Shown here: piece after piece, positions 1-7,280 of the stretch
How positions within the stretch are numbered: position 1 is the first letter of the stretch
How the letters are laid out: each line of letters begins with the position of its first letter
NCBI GenBank assembly: GCA_016929305.1
Contig: JAFGJC010000475.1
Span: forward strand, 1-12,626
From: a candidate division CSSED10-310 bacterium
GTDB lineage: Bacteria > CSSED10-310 > JAFGJC01
Reading direction: 5' to 3'
Length of the DNA: 12,626 bases
Position numbers and translations under genes: made by a program
Notes under the pieces: generated by a model
What the model was told of the DNA's origin: nothing
Seen by the model: the letters and a program-made list of their open reading frames with translations, nothing else
The model's database searches: none

Positions 1-1980
1 ATTTTCTAAGCACAGGCCATATTTTATCATCCTAAATTTTATTGCAACTATTGGAGCATTACGAATCGATATTTCGATTTTATTCGTTAAATAATTTTTA
101 TATTTTTCATCGTAGGTTGTTTCTACAATAGTCCATGACACACTTCCCGGTGTTAATGGTATGATCTGGAATAAAGCATTCGTGCAAATTTGTATTTCAG
201 CAGTGTATTTAATATTTTCACTGTTTTTTAAAGAGTATTCGGCAAAATCGTAAAAAAGATCTAATTTCTCTGACCGGACAGCATTATTTCGGATTTGAGA
301 CGTCCGGATTCCAGTTCCCTTTTTTGGGTCATCTGGTAATGATTCCCTATCCCATTCCGCTATTTTCGGATTCGGGTACTCTCCAGTAAGATCTCCACCC
401 GCTTTACCTGATGGATGAAAAATCATTTTAGAATCGATTTTTTCTTTTGTAATTGCACCATCACGAATGTGCGATGTTCGGATGCCTGTCCCTTTGTTTG
501 GATCATCAGGAAAAGATATTCCATCCCATAGCGCTATCATTGGATTAGGATATACTCCGGTAAGATCTCCTCCTGCAGTTCCTGTTGGAGAAAAACTCAC
601 GTTTGCATCTATCTTTTCTTTGGTTATTGCACCATTACGAATATGAGAGGTTCTTATACCTGTTCCACTATTAGGATCATTAGGCATTGATTTTCCATCC
701 CACTGCGCAATTTTCGGATTGGGGTATTCTCCAATAAGATCTCCTTTTGCTAACCCCGTCGGTGGAAACCCTACACTGGAATCTATTTTTTCGTTAGTTA
801 TGGCTCCATTACGAATGTGTGAAGTTTTAATTCCGGTACCATCATCAGCATTTGGCAATGATACGCCGTCCCATTCTGCAATTTTTGGATTTGGATACTC
901 TCCGGTGAGATCTCCCTGTGCTTGCCCTGTTGGAGGAAATCTTATTGTTTGATCTAACTTGTTTTTTGTAATGGCACCATCGCGAATATGTGAAGTTTTA
1001 ATTCCTTTACCATCATCAGCATTTGGCAATGATGCGCCGTCCCAAAGTGCGATCATATCGGAAATAATTGCACCATCTTTTATTGTCGGTTGAGGAAAAG
1101 TACCTATGAGATCACCGCCTGCATTTATTACCTCATCAGCAAGTTTTTCAAGTGTAATGGCCTTATTTGCAATTTTGGCTGAATCAATTTTTAATGACCC
1201 GATGGATAGGTTAGGTAAGGTCCCCTCAATATCTCCTTGTGCAGTTAACACACCAGATTTAATTTTTTCAAATGTAACTGCGCCATTTTTCAAGCCATTC
1301 GTTCCGATAGCAGTCCCTTTACCTTGTTCACCAGAATGATCGTGACCATTATTGTCATTGAATATCACATCTTTCTCATACATTACCTTTGCATCAAAAC
1401 GTTCTTCTGAATTCTGATCAATATTAAAAATTAGACTTTCATCATTAACTTTTTTAAGAATTCCGATGGTTATCTTTTTATCCTCCATTGCCGGTATTGA
1501 TTCGGTCTGAATTGTAATAGTTTCATCGGCACGATTGTTCTTATAATTAGAATCGAATAAAGAAACTTTTTCTATACGTTGATTTTCACGGAAAGAAATA
1601 TTAATATACAATTTTGATGCAGAACCAAAATTCAATTCTGATGCAGGTATAAAAACACAATCTTCATTATCATTAGGAATCGTCCCAACCTTTAATGGGA
1701 TAGCATGTTCATTCAGGAAGACCTCTTGTCCAGGGAATATACATAATAATTCACCACTTTTATTCACTCCAACACCGCATGTTATTTTGACCCCAATGAT
1801 ATCTGTTTCCTGCTTTGAAACCTTCATACCCCAAATAACACCGGGTGGAAAACGCATCAACAATTGTCTCAGTTTTTCAGAATGATACCTCTGTTCATCC
1901 TGAAAATCCTTCGCTGTCAGCGCTTGTCCCCGATAATAGAGTACACGAGAAATGCTCGTCAATTCGTCCTGTTCTGCCAT
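1..1980 (-). CDS. Tail-fibre-like protein with shared docking module and tandem repeats (3' end outside window)
   Basis: From ATG at 1980, 660 codons stay open to base 1 with no stop, so the C-terminus lies outside the window. Residues about 12-90 match the start of the two preceding gene products: YYRGQALTAKDFQDEQRY, then a G-V-I-W-G-M-K-V stretch. Residues about 122-205 continue that resemblance (LYINISFRENQ, then ITIGIL). At 212-218 lies GHDHSGE, a histidine motif often placed ahead of fibre repeats. Residues 229-574 form a tandem array built on GDLTGEYPNPKI, WDG-x-SLP and HIRDGAITKEKID. Residues 575 onward are unlike the array and may begin a tip domain. GDL-x-G-x-YPNP repeats are known from tail-fibre-like and surface proteins, and trimeric fibre function is inferred. 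The start is supported by AAGGA 8 bases upstream. The region is AT-rich (bases 1561-1620 hold 15 G or C in 60). No function beyond fibre or adhesin can be assigned. Confidence 0.85.
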   Translation of the reverse strand, partial: MAEQDELTSISRVLYYRGQALTAKDFQDEQRYHSEKLRQLLMRFPPGVIWGMKVSKQETDIIGVKITCGVGVNKSGELLCIFPGQEVFLNEHAIPLKVGTIPNDNEDCVFIPASELNFGSASKLYINISFRENQRIEKVSLFDSNYKNNRADETITIQTESIPAMEDKKITIGILKKVNDESLIFNIDQNSEERFDAKVMYEKDVIFNDNNGHDHSGEQGKGTAIGTNGLKNGAVTFEKIKSGVLTAQGDIEGTLPNLSIGSLKIDSAKIANKAITLEKLADEVINAGGDLIGTFPQPTIKDGAIISDMIALWDGASLPNADDGKGIKTSHIRDGAITKNKLDQTIRFPPTGQAQGDLTGEYPNPKIAEWDGVSLPNADDGTGIKTSHIRNGAITNEKIDSSVGFPPTGLAKGDLIGEYPNPKIAQWDGKSMPNDPNSGTGIRTSHIRNGAITKEKIDANVSFSPTGTAGGDLTGVYPNPMIALWDGISFPDDPNKGTGIRTSHIRDGAITKEKIDSKMIFHPSGKAGGDLTGEYPNPKIAEWDRESLPDDPKKGTGIRTSQIRNNAVRSEKLDLFYDFAEYSLKNSENIKYTAEIQICTNALFQIIPLTPGSVSWTIVETTYDEKYKNYLTNKIEISIRNAPIVAIKFRMIKYGLCLEN
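259..1296 (-). repeat. In-frame tandem repeats of 171-174 bp in the fibre gene
   Basis: Taking the codons for the A-I-T (A-V-T, A-V-R) motif as anchor, copies sit near 1277, 1157, 971, 800, 626, 452 and 278. The last five are spaced 171, 174, 174 and 174 bases apart, or 57-58 residues. The upstream copies are degenerate, with spacings of 120 and 186. Each full unit reads GDL-x-G-x-YPNP-x-I, WDG-x-SLP, a short Asp/Asn-rich loop, then GTGI-R/K-TSHIR-D/N-GAIT-x-EKID and a PTG-like linker. Two loop types occur: NADDG in the two units transcribed first and the DPN/DPK type in the three later ones. Units at about 990-1045 and 819-874 are nearly identical at DNA level, so some copies arose recently. 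Period and phase are read directly; triple-stranded fibre structure is inferred. Confidence 0.9.
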
Positions 1981-1985
1981 TTTTA

Positions 1986-3071
1986 TCATCCTTGTTTTTT
2001 GACTTTTGTATAGTTATCTTTTTCTTTTGGGATGTCGCTGCTGGTAATGGCGAATTCAATTTTCTCACCGCTCTCGTCAGTGACCAGCGTAATGATCGAA
2101 CCCTCTTTTACAATCGGTTTTGATGTTCGAATGATTTCAAGATGCTTCTCAGTCAGTGCAGACGTTTTCAGATATTCCTTGTCAACGTTCATATGCATCT
2201 GCTGCAATAATTGTAGAGCCTCGCTTTTGCTTCGACCGATGACGCATGAAAGATCACACTCCTTTATTTCCGAACATGCTAGCAGAGTCTGACGTGCTAA
2301 TTCCCATTTTTGAAGCGATAGTGCGGTCCAGGCATAATTTCTCACCCCATTCATGATAATCTTATTCTTTGTAATGACCGCATATCCGGCGCTCTCATCT
2401 TTGCGTATTAAGATATAGGCCAGTGGAATCACCATTCCTTTTGTACATTCAGGGTCAACCCCAGAACATTGAAATGATGATGATATGCATGAGCGAGAAG
2501 CATTTCTTACTTCAGGTATGGGCGGCATGGTTTCATATTCTAAGACAATGCTAACACGGAAACCTTCGCGAATCCGAGAATATTGTTTTTGAGGATCACT
2601 ATCACAGGTTGCAATATACTGTGTCGAAGGATTACTTCGGCATTCTCCGAAGATAATACCGAGGCAAATTCGAGGAGTTGAATTTTCCCCTTTCATACAA
2701 GTACCGTTTTGAGAACCGTTGAGCGCACATTCACGAATCAGAAAATCGATGTGCATCGACAAATCTACTTCATACGGTCTGCAGACAATAACTTCATTGC
2801 CTTCGCAGTCAAGGGCAAATCCAGGTTGAATAACCACCTCCGAACAATCTTTGTTCGCCTTGCCCGTCGCATCTTTGGTTTCGGAAAATGGTTTAATTTC
2901 CAAACCTTGTACAATTCCTTTTCCATGAAGCCGGTTATGGAGCTTCAATTTATCCCGGAAATAGTTTTGCTCTTCTAACAGATCATCTTCTGTCAAAAGC
3001 ATACCATGAAAATAGGATAGCCGTTTGAATTTAGACGCGATGGTTTTTTCAGATAGTATCTCGATTGTCAT
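1986..3071 (-). CDS. Cysteine-rich protein with shared docking module and PASTA-like C-terminal segment
   Basis: This 361-residue protein has no named family that I recognise. Residues about 16-104 carry the module shared with its two neighbours: LSYFHGMLLTEDDLLEEQNY, then GIVQGLEI, then PGFALDCEGNEVIV. The similarity continues through LGIIFGECRSNPST and YSRIREGF (137-172) and IPLAYILIRKD (215-225), matching the 654-residue upstream protein block for block. Residues about 275-340 look like a PASTA-type domain: CVIGRSKSEALQLLQQMHMNV followed by PIVKEGSIITLV. It has 14 cysteines, mostly in the shared module and the 195-276 linker, so disulphides or metal binding are possible. There is no signal peptide or membrane segment. 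AGGAGA lies 7 bases before the ATG, and the upstream gene stops 11 bases away. A structural or surface-binding part of the particle is inferred from context. PASTA domains classically bind cell-wall fragments, but ligand binding here is unproven. Confidence 0.85.
   Translation of the reverse strand: MTIEILSEKTIASKFKRLSYFHGMLLTEDDLLEEQNYFRDKLKLHNRLHGKGIVQGLEIKPFSETKDATGKANKDCSEVVIQPGFALDCEGNEVIVCRPYEVDLSMHIDFLIRECALNGSQNGTCMKGENSTPRICLGIIFGECRSNPSTQYIATCDSDPQKQYSRIREGFRVSIVLEYETMPPIPEVRNASRSCISSSFQCSGVDPECTKGMVIPLAYILIRKDESAGYAVITKNKIIMNGVRNYAWTALSLQKWELARQTLLACSEIKECDLSCVIGRSKSEALQLLQQMHMNVDKEYLKTSALTEKHLEIIRTSKPIVKEGSIITLVTDESGEKIEFAITSSDIPKEKDNYTKVKKQG
1988..1993 (-). promoter_or_regulatory. 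Ribosome binding site of the fibre gene, overlapping the preceding stop
   Basis: The mRNA reads CAAGGATGATAAAA before the ATG at 1980. AAGGA lies 8 bases from the start and runs directly into the TGA (1988-1986) of the preceding gene, a layout typical of translational coupling. It supports ATG 1980 as the start. Confidence 0.7.
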
Positions 3072-3078
3072 GTCTCTG

Positions 3079-3084
3079 TCTCCT
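3079..3084 (-). promoter_or_regulatory. Ribosome binding site of the 361-residue gene, overlapping the upstream stop
   Basis: AGGAGA lies 7 bases before the ATG at 3071, and its first two bases are the last two of the TAG (3085-3083) ending the preceding gene. It fixes the start and suggests coupled translation. Confidence 0.8.
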
Positions 3085-5047
3085 AAGGAAGAATTCGGTA
3101 AATAAAGCCCTTGCCTGTTTCACCACTGGTCTTAGAGCCAGTGACCCATAAATAGGAACCGTCAAAACACATACGACCGATCTTAATAGTGCTCTCTGGA
3201 ATGCGCAACTCATAGCCACTCTTGTTTTCCAAGGTGTGTAAATCGCATTGCCGCAGTTCTGATTCATTGTCCTGATTGAGTACCGTCCACATTACTTTCC
3301 CATCGAAAACGATCGATGAAAGAAGCCCGCGGTCATTTGTCGCGGCGATTTCTCGATATTCCATGACATCAATTTTTGAAGCACCTTCGTCGTGAACTAC
3401 CCACACTGCGTTTCCATCAAATGTGATGTCAGCAGCATTGTCACCACGTAACTCAATGGGATCGTCAAAGACCGATTCACTATTATTTGGATTTCCATTC
3501 TCATCAAAATCTATATCTTCTATACGAATCCTACGGCAAATCGAACGGTTACGGTTGTCATTATAGGCGAACCATATCGATGTACCATCAAAAATCATCC
3601 CAATTATCGAAGAATAAATCCCATTTTCATCACTCGGGATGTTTATGCTGACTGTCGTATTGTTGAATGGATCAAACCGCGTGAACTGAAAAGGACTGTG
3701 TCGATACTCCTTTTTTAGAGTTTCAGACGCTGGTTTTAATGATTCTGTTTTTTTCTTCCGTCCTGATTCATCGGTCTTATACTCATCAAAATGCTGAGTG
3801 GTGATCCATAAATTCTTTCCATCAAATACTATTTCTTCGGGATTTGTCATATCAGTGAGTTCTGAAAAAGTTTCCGTTTTCAGAGTACAGATGTTTATTT
3901 TCTCCAAAGAATTATTTTCAGGCATGGTGACCCACATAAAATGGCCATCAAAGGCTATTCCATGACCATGAGACTCGGTTGGCAGATCAAAATGAGTGTA
4001 CGAACCATCATCGATCCTGATGCGATGGACCTTATTGAGACCAAAATCAGTGTACCAGACAAACGTTCCATCTGTGGTTATACGAAATGGCACCTCCCCA
4101 ACAGTCTCTTTCATCAGCATGGTTTTACCATTGCGATAGTTCAATCCGGGAATGGTCTGTGCCAACAATGGAACAGAACTTCTTCTATCTTCTCCGACCG
4201 CGTGAACTTTCCAAAGTTCTGAAATCAAGCAGTGAACAAGCCCGCCGAGATGATAATTGCTGTAGGTGACACACCGCTCACTGAAGTTGTCGACAACCCA
4301 TTTTCCTTTTATATAAGAAAGTGATGCCAATGGAACTGGTTGACATGGTGTCCGCTGCGGATGGGATTCGATAATTGTGGCTTTGGGATTCCGCAAATTC
4401 TTAAAGCTATTTATCAAACAACCAAAATCATCACGAATTTCAGCTTCATCAGGTGCTTTCCAGGATGTTCTTGAAACAAGAAATTCATAGGTTTCCCGTG
4501 TCCGGCTGTATGTGCAATCGGCTTCGTTGTCGCAACAATGAGTTTCTGGTAACCGAAACGGTTCAGTGCCACATTCACGATACCGAATTGCAATATAGAC
4601 TAGTTTCGGATTTGTTCCATCACGTTCTTTCAGCTGACTGCAGGGAGAAATCCTTTTCAACAGTTCCGCTACATTCAAGCCATGGTTCATGGATACCAGA
4701 ATTTCATTGCCGTACTGATCAAGAGCAAATCCAGGACTCACTTCAACACATGGCGGAGATATCTCAACGGAATTCTGCGGCATGTTGATGTTTGCTTCTG
4801 AAGCACCATTTGTTGATACCGACTGCGGTTTTCCTTCGCAATTTTCGCTTGAATTCTTGATTTGTACTTTCAATCCGTGAATTACTCCCCAACCGACAGT
4901 ATAACGATTCAACATCCACCGCTTCTCGTTGTAATAACGTTGTTGATCGCGGAAATCACGCTCGGTCATCATCTGACCGAAATGATAATTAAGCCTTTCT
5001 AACGGGCGCTCTATCCCGCACTCACTTGATTTTTTTCCATGAAACAT
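3083..5047 (-). CDS. Shared docking module fused to a seven-bladed beta-propeller (Vgb/SMP-30-like)
   Basis: This protein has 654 residues. Residues about 17-120 are the module shared with the next two genes: LNYHFGQMMTERDFRDQQRY, then GVIHGLKVQI, then PGFALDQYGNEILV. The shared part continues at YIAIRYRECGTEPF (151-164), YSRTRETYEF (180-189) and VPLASLSYIKG (238-248). From about residue 317 there are seven repeats of I-x-FDG-x-x-x-W, at roughly 323, 364, 406, 484, 541, 579 and 626. That count fits one closed seven-bladed propeller. Such repeats resemble virginiamycin B lyase-type and other sugar- or ligand-binding propellers, but enzyme activity is not indicated. A charged insertion (about 420-450, Lys/Glu/Ser-rich) sits between blades three and four. 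The N-terminal half holds 12 cysteines. GGAGG lies 5 bases before the ATG, and the preceding gene ends 21 bases upstream. Likely role (inferred): a particle-bound recognition head attached to the baseplate by the N-terminal module. Confidence 0.85.
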   Translation of the reverse strand: MFHGKKSSECGIERPLERLNYHFGQMMTERDFRDQQRYYNEKRWMLNRYTVGWGVIHGLKVQIKNSSENCEGKPQSVSTNGASEANINMPQNSVEISPPCVEVSPGFALDQYGNEILVSMNHGLNVAELLKRISPCSQLKERDGTNPKLVYIAIRYRECGTEPFRLPETHCCDNEADCTYSRTRETYEFLVSRTSWKAPDEAEIRDDFGCLINSFKNLRNPKATIIESHPQRTPCQPVPLASLSYIKGKWVVDNFSERCVTYSNYHLGGLVHCLISELWKVHAVGEDRRSSVPLLAQTIPGLNYRNGKTMLMKETVGEVPFRITTDGTFVWYTDFGLNKVHRIRIDDGSYTHFDLPTESHGHGIAFDGHFMWVTMPENNSLEKINICTLKTETFSELTDMTNPEEIVFDGKNLWITTQHFDEYKTDESGRKKKTESLKPASETLKKEYRHSPFQFTRFDPFNNTTVSINIPSDENGIYSSIIGMIFDGTSIWFAYNDNRNRSICRRIRIEDIDFDENGNPNNSESVFDDPIELRGDNAADITFDGNAVWVVHDEGASKIDVMEYREIAATNDRGLLSSIVFDGKVMWTVLNQDNESELRQCDLHTLENKSGYELRIPESTIKIGRMCFDGSYLWVTGSKTSGETGKGFIYRILP

Positions 5048-5052
5048 GTAGT

Positions 5053-5057
5053 CCTCC
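5053..5057 (-). promoter_or_regulatory. Strong ribosome binding site of the propeller gene
   Basis: GGAGG lies 5 bases before the ATG at 5047, inside the 21-base gap after the previous TAG. It is among the strongest Shine-Dalgarno matches in the window and fixes the start. Confidence 0.8.
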
Positions 5058-5068
5058 GGTTACTATAA

Positions 5069-7276
5069 CTAGTGTAAAATAAAATCCGTTGCCAAGGTCG
5101 AACGCGCTCCGTAAAGCCCATGGAGAGTATGACGCGTTCCAAGAATAGTATTGATACCTAATGAACTGACCTCCCCTATTTTCATCGGTTCATATGCATG
5201 AGCGAGACGTGAATCGATTTCCACTGATACGTTGCCGATTTTCGCAGCAACCTCTCCACCCAGGTGCAAGCGATACCGTGTTTGTGCAGGCTTTTCATTC
5301 TCAATAATGCGCAAAAGACATGATCGTTGCATCGGTGTCATATCCGCTCCATCAATCATAATTGTAAAATCATATGCATCGTGAAGGAACGGTTTTTCCG
5401 GCGGCTCTTCACTCTCTATTAAAGCGAAGTTTCCAATCGTTGAACTTTCCTCTATCACCAATGGTTTGGTAAACTTGAGCCCCACAACTGAACTCATTCC
5501 CACGCGGATATCCGCACCTAGAACCATCGGACGTTGATAACGGAAATGCTCTATAATCTGTATTGATTTATCTGTATAAAGGTAGATAATCTCGCTCATT
5601 ACTGCAATCGTGCCGCGCTTCTGAAATAAGGAATATGCACTTGAAAGGAACTTTCTAAAGCGTTTTTCGGGCCAATGCTGGTCTTGAATAATCCCAAACC
5701 AAGAAGATAACCACGGGAGGAATTCAGAAGGAGCACTAACAGGATCGAGAAGTCTTGTGACCGTTCCGATCCGTTCTTCCAACCCCATGTTGAACGCTTC
5801 AAAAAGAGCAAGAAAACGATTCATCAGCTCTGTTCCAATCGGATCGTTTTTATATACTGCTGGAAGATAACGAAGATAAGTAGCGGAAGGAAAGAGAATG
5901 CGTATCCGGCGAAGCGTGGGTGTGCAATCACCGTTTCCTTGAAATCGGATTCTCAAGGCTAAATAACGCCCTATAATATGAGAAAGGAGGCAATCAGGAG
6001 CTGTCATCCCATCTCCATCTAAATCAAATGCCGTTTTCCATAGGGTTTGATCTATTAACCATGGATCGCCAAGGTGTCTTTCAGAAGAGATATAATCGAT
6101 GCCGATGTGTGTTCCGGAACATAAATCAGCATCAGCAATAATGCGATGCCATGCAGTTTGCGGGAAACCACTGTCAAATATCCGTGAAAAGAAATAACCT
6201 TCTCGAACATACCCTTGATGACCATTGACTGCCACAACTCCCCGATCAGCACATTCAGCATAGAGAGTACCATCTTTACCGGCGATTATCCTTCTGCAGT
6301 TACCGTATGGATTATTAAAATTTCCGGTGTATTCTCCTCTGTTGTTCCAGATATGAAAGAGTAATTCCGTATTTTTACCACATTCCCCTATAAATATTGA
6401 TTTATTATAGTCAAGAGCCAATCCCAAAACCTTCCGACCATGGCGAACAAACTTTTCGAAATTTACGACAATATGCCATTCATCATCCGGTCCTGGATGT
6501 TTTTTAAAGACTGTATTATTTCCTCGATCTAACACATACAGATCATCGGACTGATCGAGAAAAAGACTCACTGGATCATGAAAGCATGAGGCACCCATGA
6601 TCGCAGCGCTATGGCCTCGCTGACTGATTCTGATAAGCCTTGAGGAGTGAATATCCAAAACATACAAATCGCCGAAAGAATCGATAACACAATCCCATGG
6701 TGTAAATTTTCCCCCTTGTCCTTGAATACCCAAACAGCGAAGACTGTTGCTAGTGATTATACAGCTGATCTGTAATGAGTCACGGAAAAAGCATTGAATG
6801 CGGCTATTCCCACAGTCGGATATGGCTATAAATTGTTTACTCACTGCGATGGCGCAAAAATTGCCATGATAGAATTTTTGTTTGCCTTCCTGGACAACAT
6901 AATGATTAGTCAGGGCGATTATTCCAGCATCTGGTACCGATATCATCAACTTTTGAAAATCAGGATCATCCATGGTACTGAATTGAAATGTGCATGCATC
7001 GCGACCGAATCCGCCGATGCAGGGAATTTTATCACGTGCTGTATCTTTATAGTTTTGTCTGTATATATGCCCACTGGCCCCGTCAAGCACATAGATATCA
7101 CCGAGACTATCAACCGTTACACCTGCGCACGTTGCAAATGGTCCGCTCTCAGCAATAGGATATCCCGAGGTCAGTGTAATTCTACCCTGTGAATCAACGG
7201 TAACCGCTGCATTCCGCCCCTTTGTAAGAATATCGGACGGATTTATGACAAAATATTGAAACTCGTTTTTTTCCAT
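5069..7276 (-). CDS. P2 gpI-like tail/baseplate protein with N-terminal NHL-type propeller
   Basis: This 735-residue protein has three parts. Residues about 22-350 contain about seven NHL-like repeats of the form V-x-x-D-x-x-G-D-I/L-YVLD (near 22, 50, 141, 195, 235, 285 and 328). A connector follows with RIFDSGFPQTAWHR (365-378) and ALRIRFQGNGDCTPTLRRIR (440-459). Residues 467-580 are the tail protein I core: YLRYLPAVYKND, FLALFEAFNMGLEERIG, LDPVSAPSEFLPWLSSWFGI and a KRGT motif, then IIEHFRYQRP. The C-terminus carries the family ENEKPAQTRYRL segment. This order fits the 'phage tail protein domain' family (TIGR02242 as I recall it) of eCIS-like clusters, where the gpI-like core joins the baseplate wedge. 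I chose ATG 7276, four bases after the previous TGA, with weak AGAG 7 bases before it. The in-frame TTG at 7324 would overlap the previous gene by 44 bases and has no ribosome binding site. Confidence 0.9.
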   Translation of the reverse strand: MEKNEFQYFVINPSDILTKGRNAAVTVDSQGRITLTSGYPIAESGPFATCAGVTVDSLGDIYVLDGASGHIYRQNYKDTARDKIPCIGGFGRDACTFQFSTMDDPDFQKLMISVPDAGIIALTNHYVVQEGKQKFYHGNFCAIAVSKQFIAISDCGNSRIQCFFRDSLQISCIITSNSLRCLGIQGQGGKFTPWDCVIDSFGDLYVLDIHSSRLIRISQRGHSAAIMGASCFHDPVSLFLDQSDDLYVLDRGNNTVFKKHPGPDDEWHIVVNFEKFVRHGRKVLGLALDYNKSIFIGECGKNTELLFHIWNNRGEYTGNFNNPYGNCRRIIAGKDGTLYAECADRGVVAVNGHQGYVREGYFFSRIFDSGFPQTAWHRIIADADLCSGTHIGIDYISSERHLGDPWLIDQTLWKTAFDLDGDGMTAPDCLLSHIIGRYLALRIRFQGNGDCTPTLRRIRILFPSATYLRYLPAVYKNDPIGTELMNRFLALFEAFNMGLEERIGTVTRLLDPVSAPSEFLPWLSSWFGIIQDQHWPEKRFRKFLSSAYSLFQKRGTIAVMSEIIYLYTDKSIQIIEHFRYQRPMVLGADIRVGMSSVVGLKFTKPLVIEESSTIGNFALIESEEPPEKPFLHDAYDFTIMIDGADMTPMQRSCLLRIIENEKPAQTRYRLHLGGEVAAKIGNVSVEIDSRLAHAYEPMKIGEVSSLGINTILGTRHTLHGLYGARSTLATDFILH

Positions 7277-7280
7277 AGTA

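Noticed and set aside
259..1296. CRISPR array or non-coding satellite
   Set aside because: The period (171-174 bases) is a multiple of three, the frame stays open through all units, and the repeat is conserved as protein motifs.
1845..2123. Plus-strand frame bridging the junction between the fibre gene and the 361-residue gene
   Set aside because: Both flanking minus-strand genes are supported by start sites and conserved motifs, and the plus product has no recognisable feature.
3083..4099. Calling the propeller protein a virginiamycin B lyase (antibiotic resistance enzyme)
   Set aside because: The blade motif resembles that fold, but the N-terminal docking module and baseplate neighbours argue for a structural or binding role. 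I could not confirm the lyase active-site residues.
6794..7192. 132-codon open frame on the plus strand
   Set aside because: It lies wholly antisense to the NHL-repeat part of the gpI-like gene, has no recognisable domain and no convincing ribosome binding site. The minus frame shows clear family motifs throughout.
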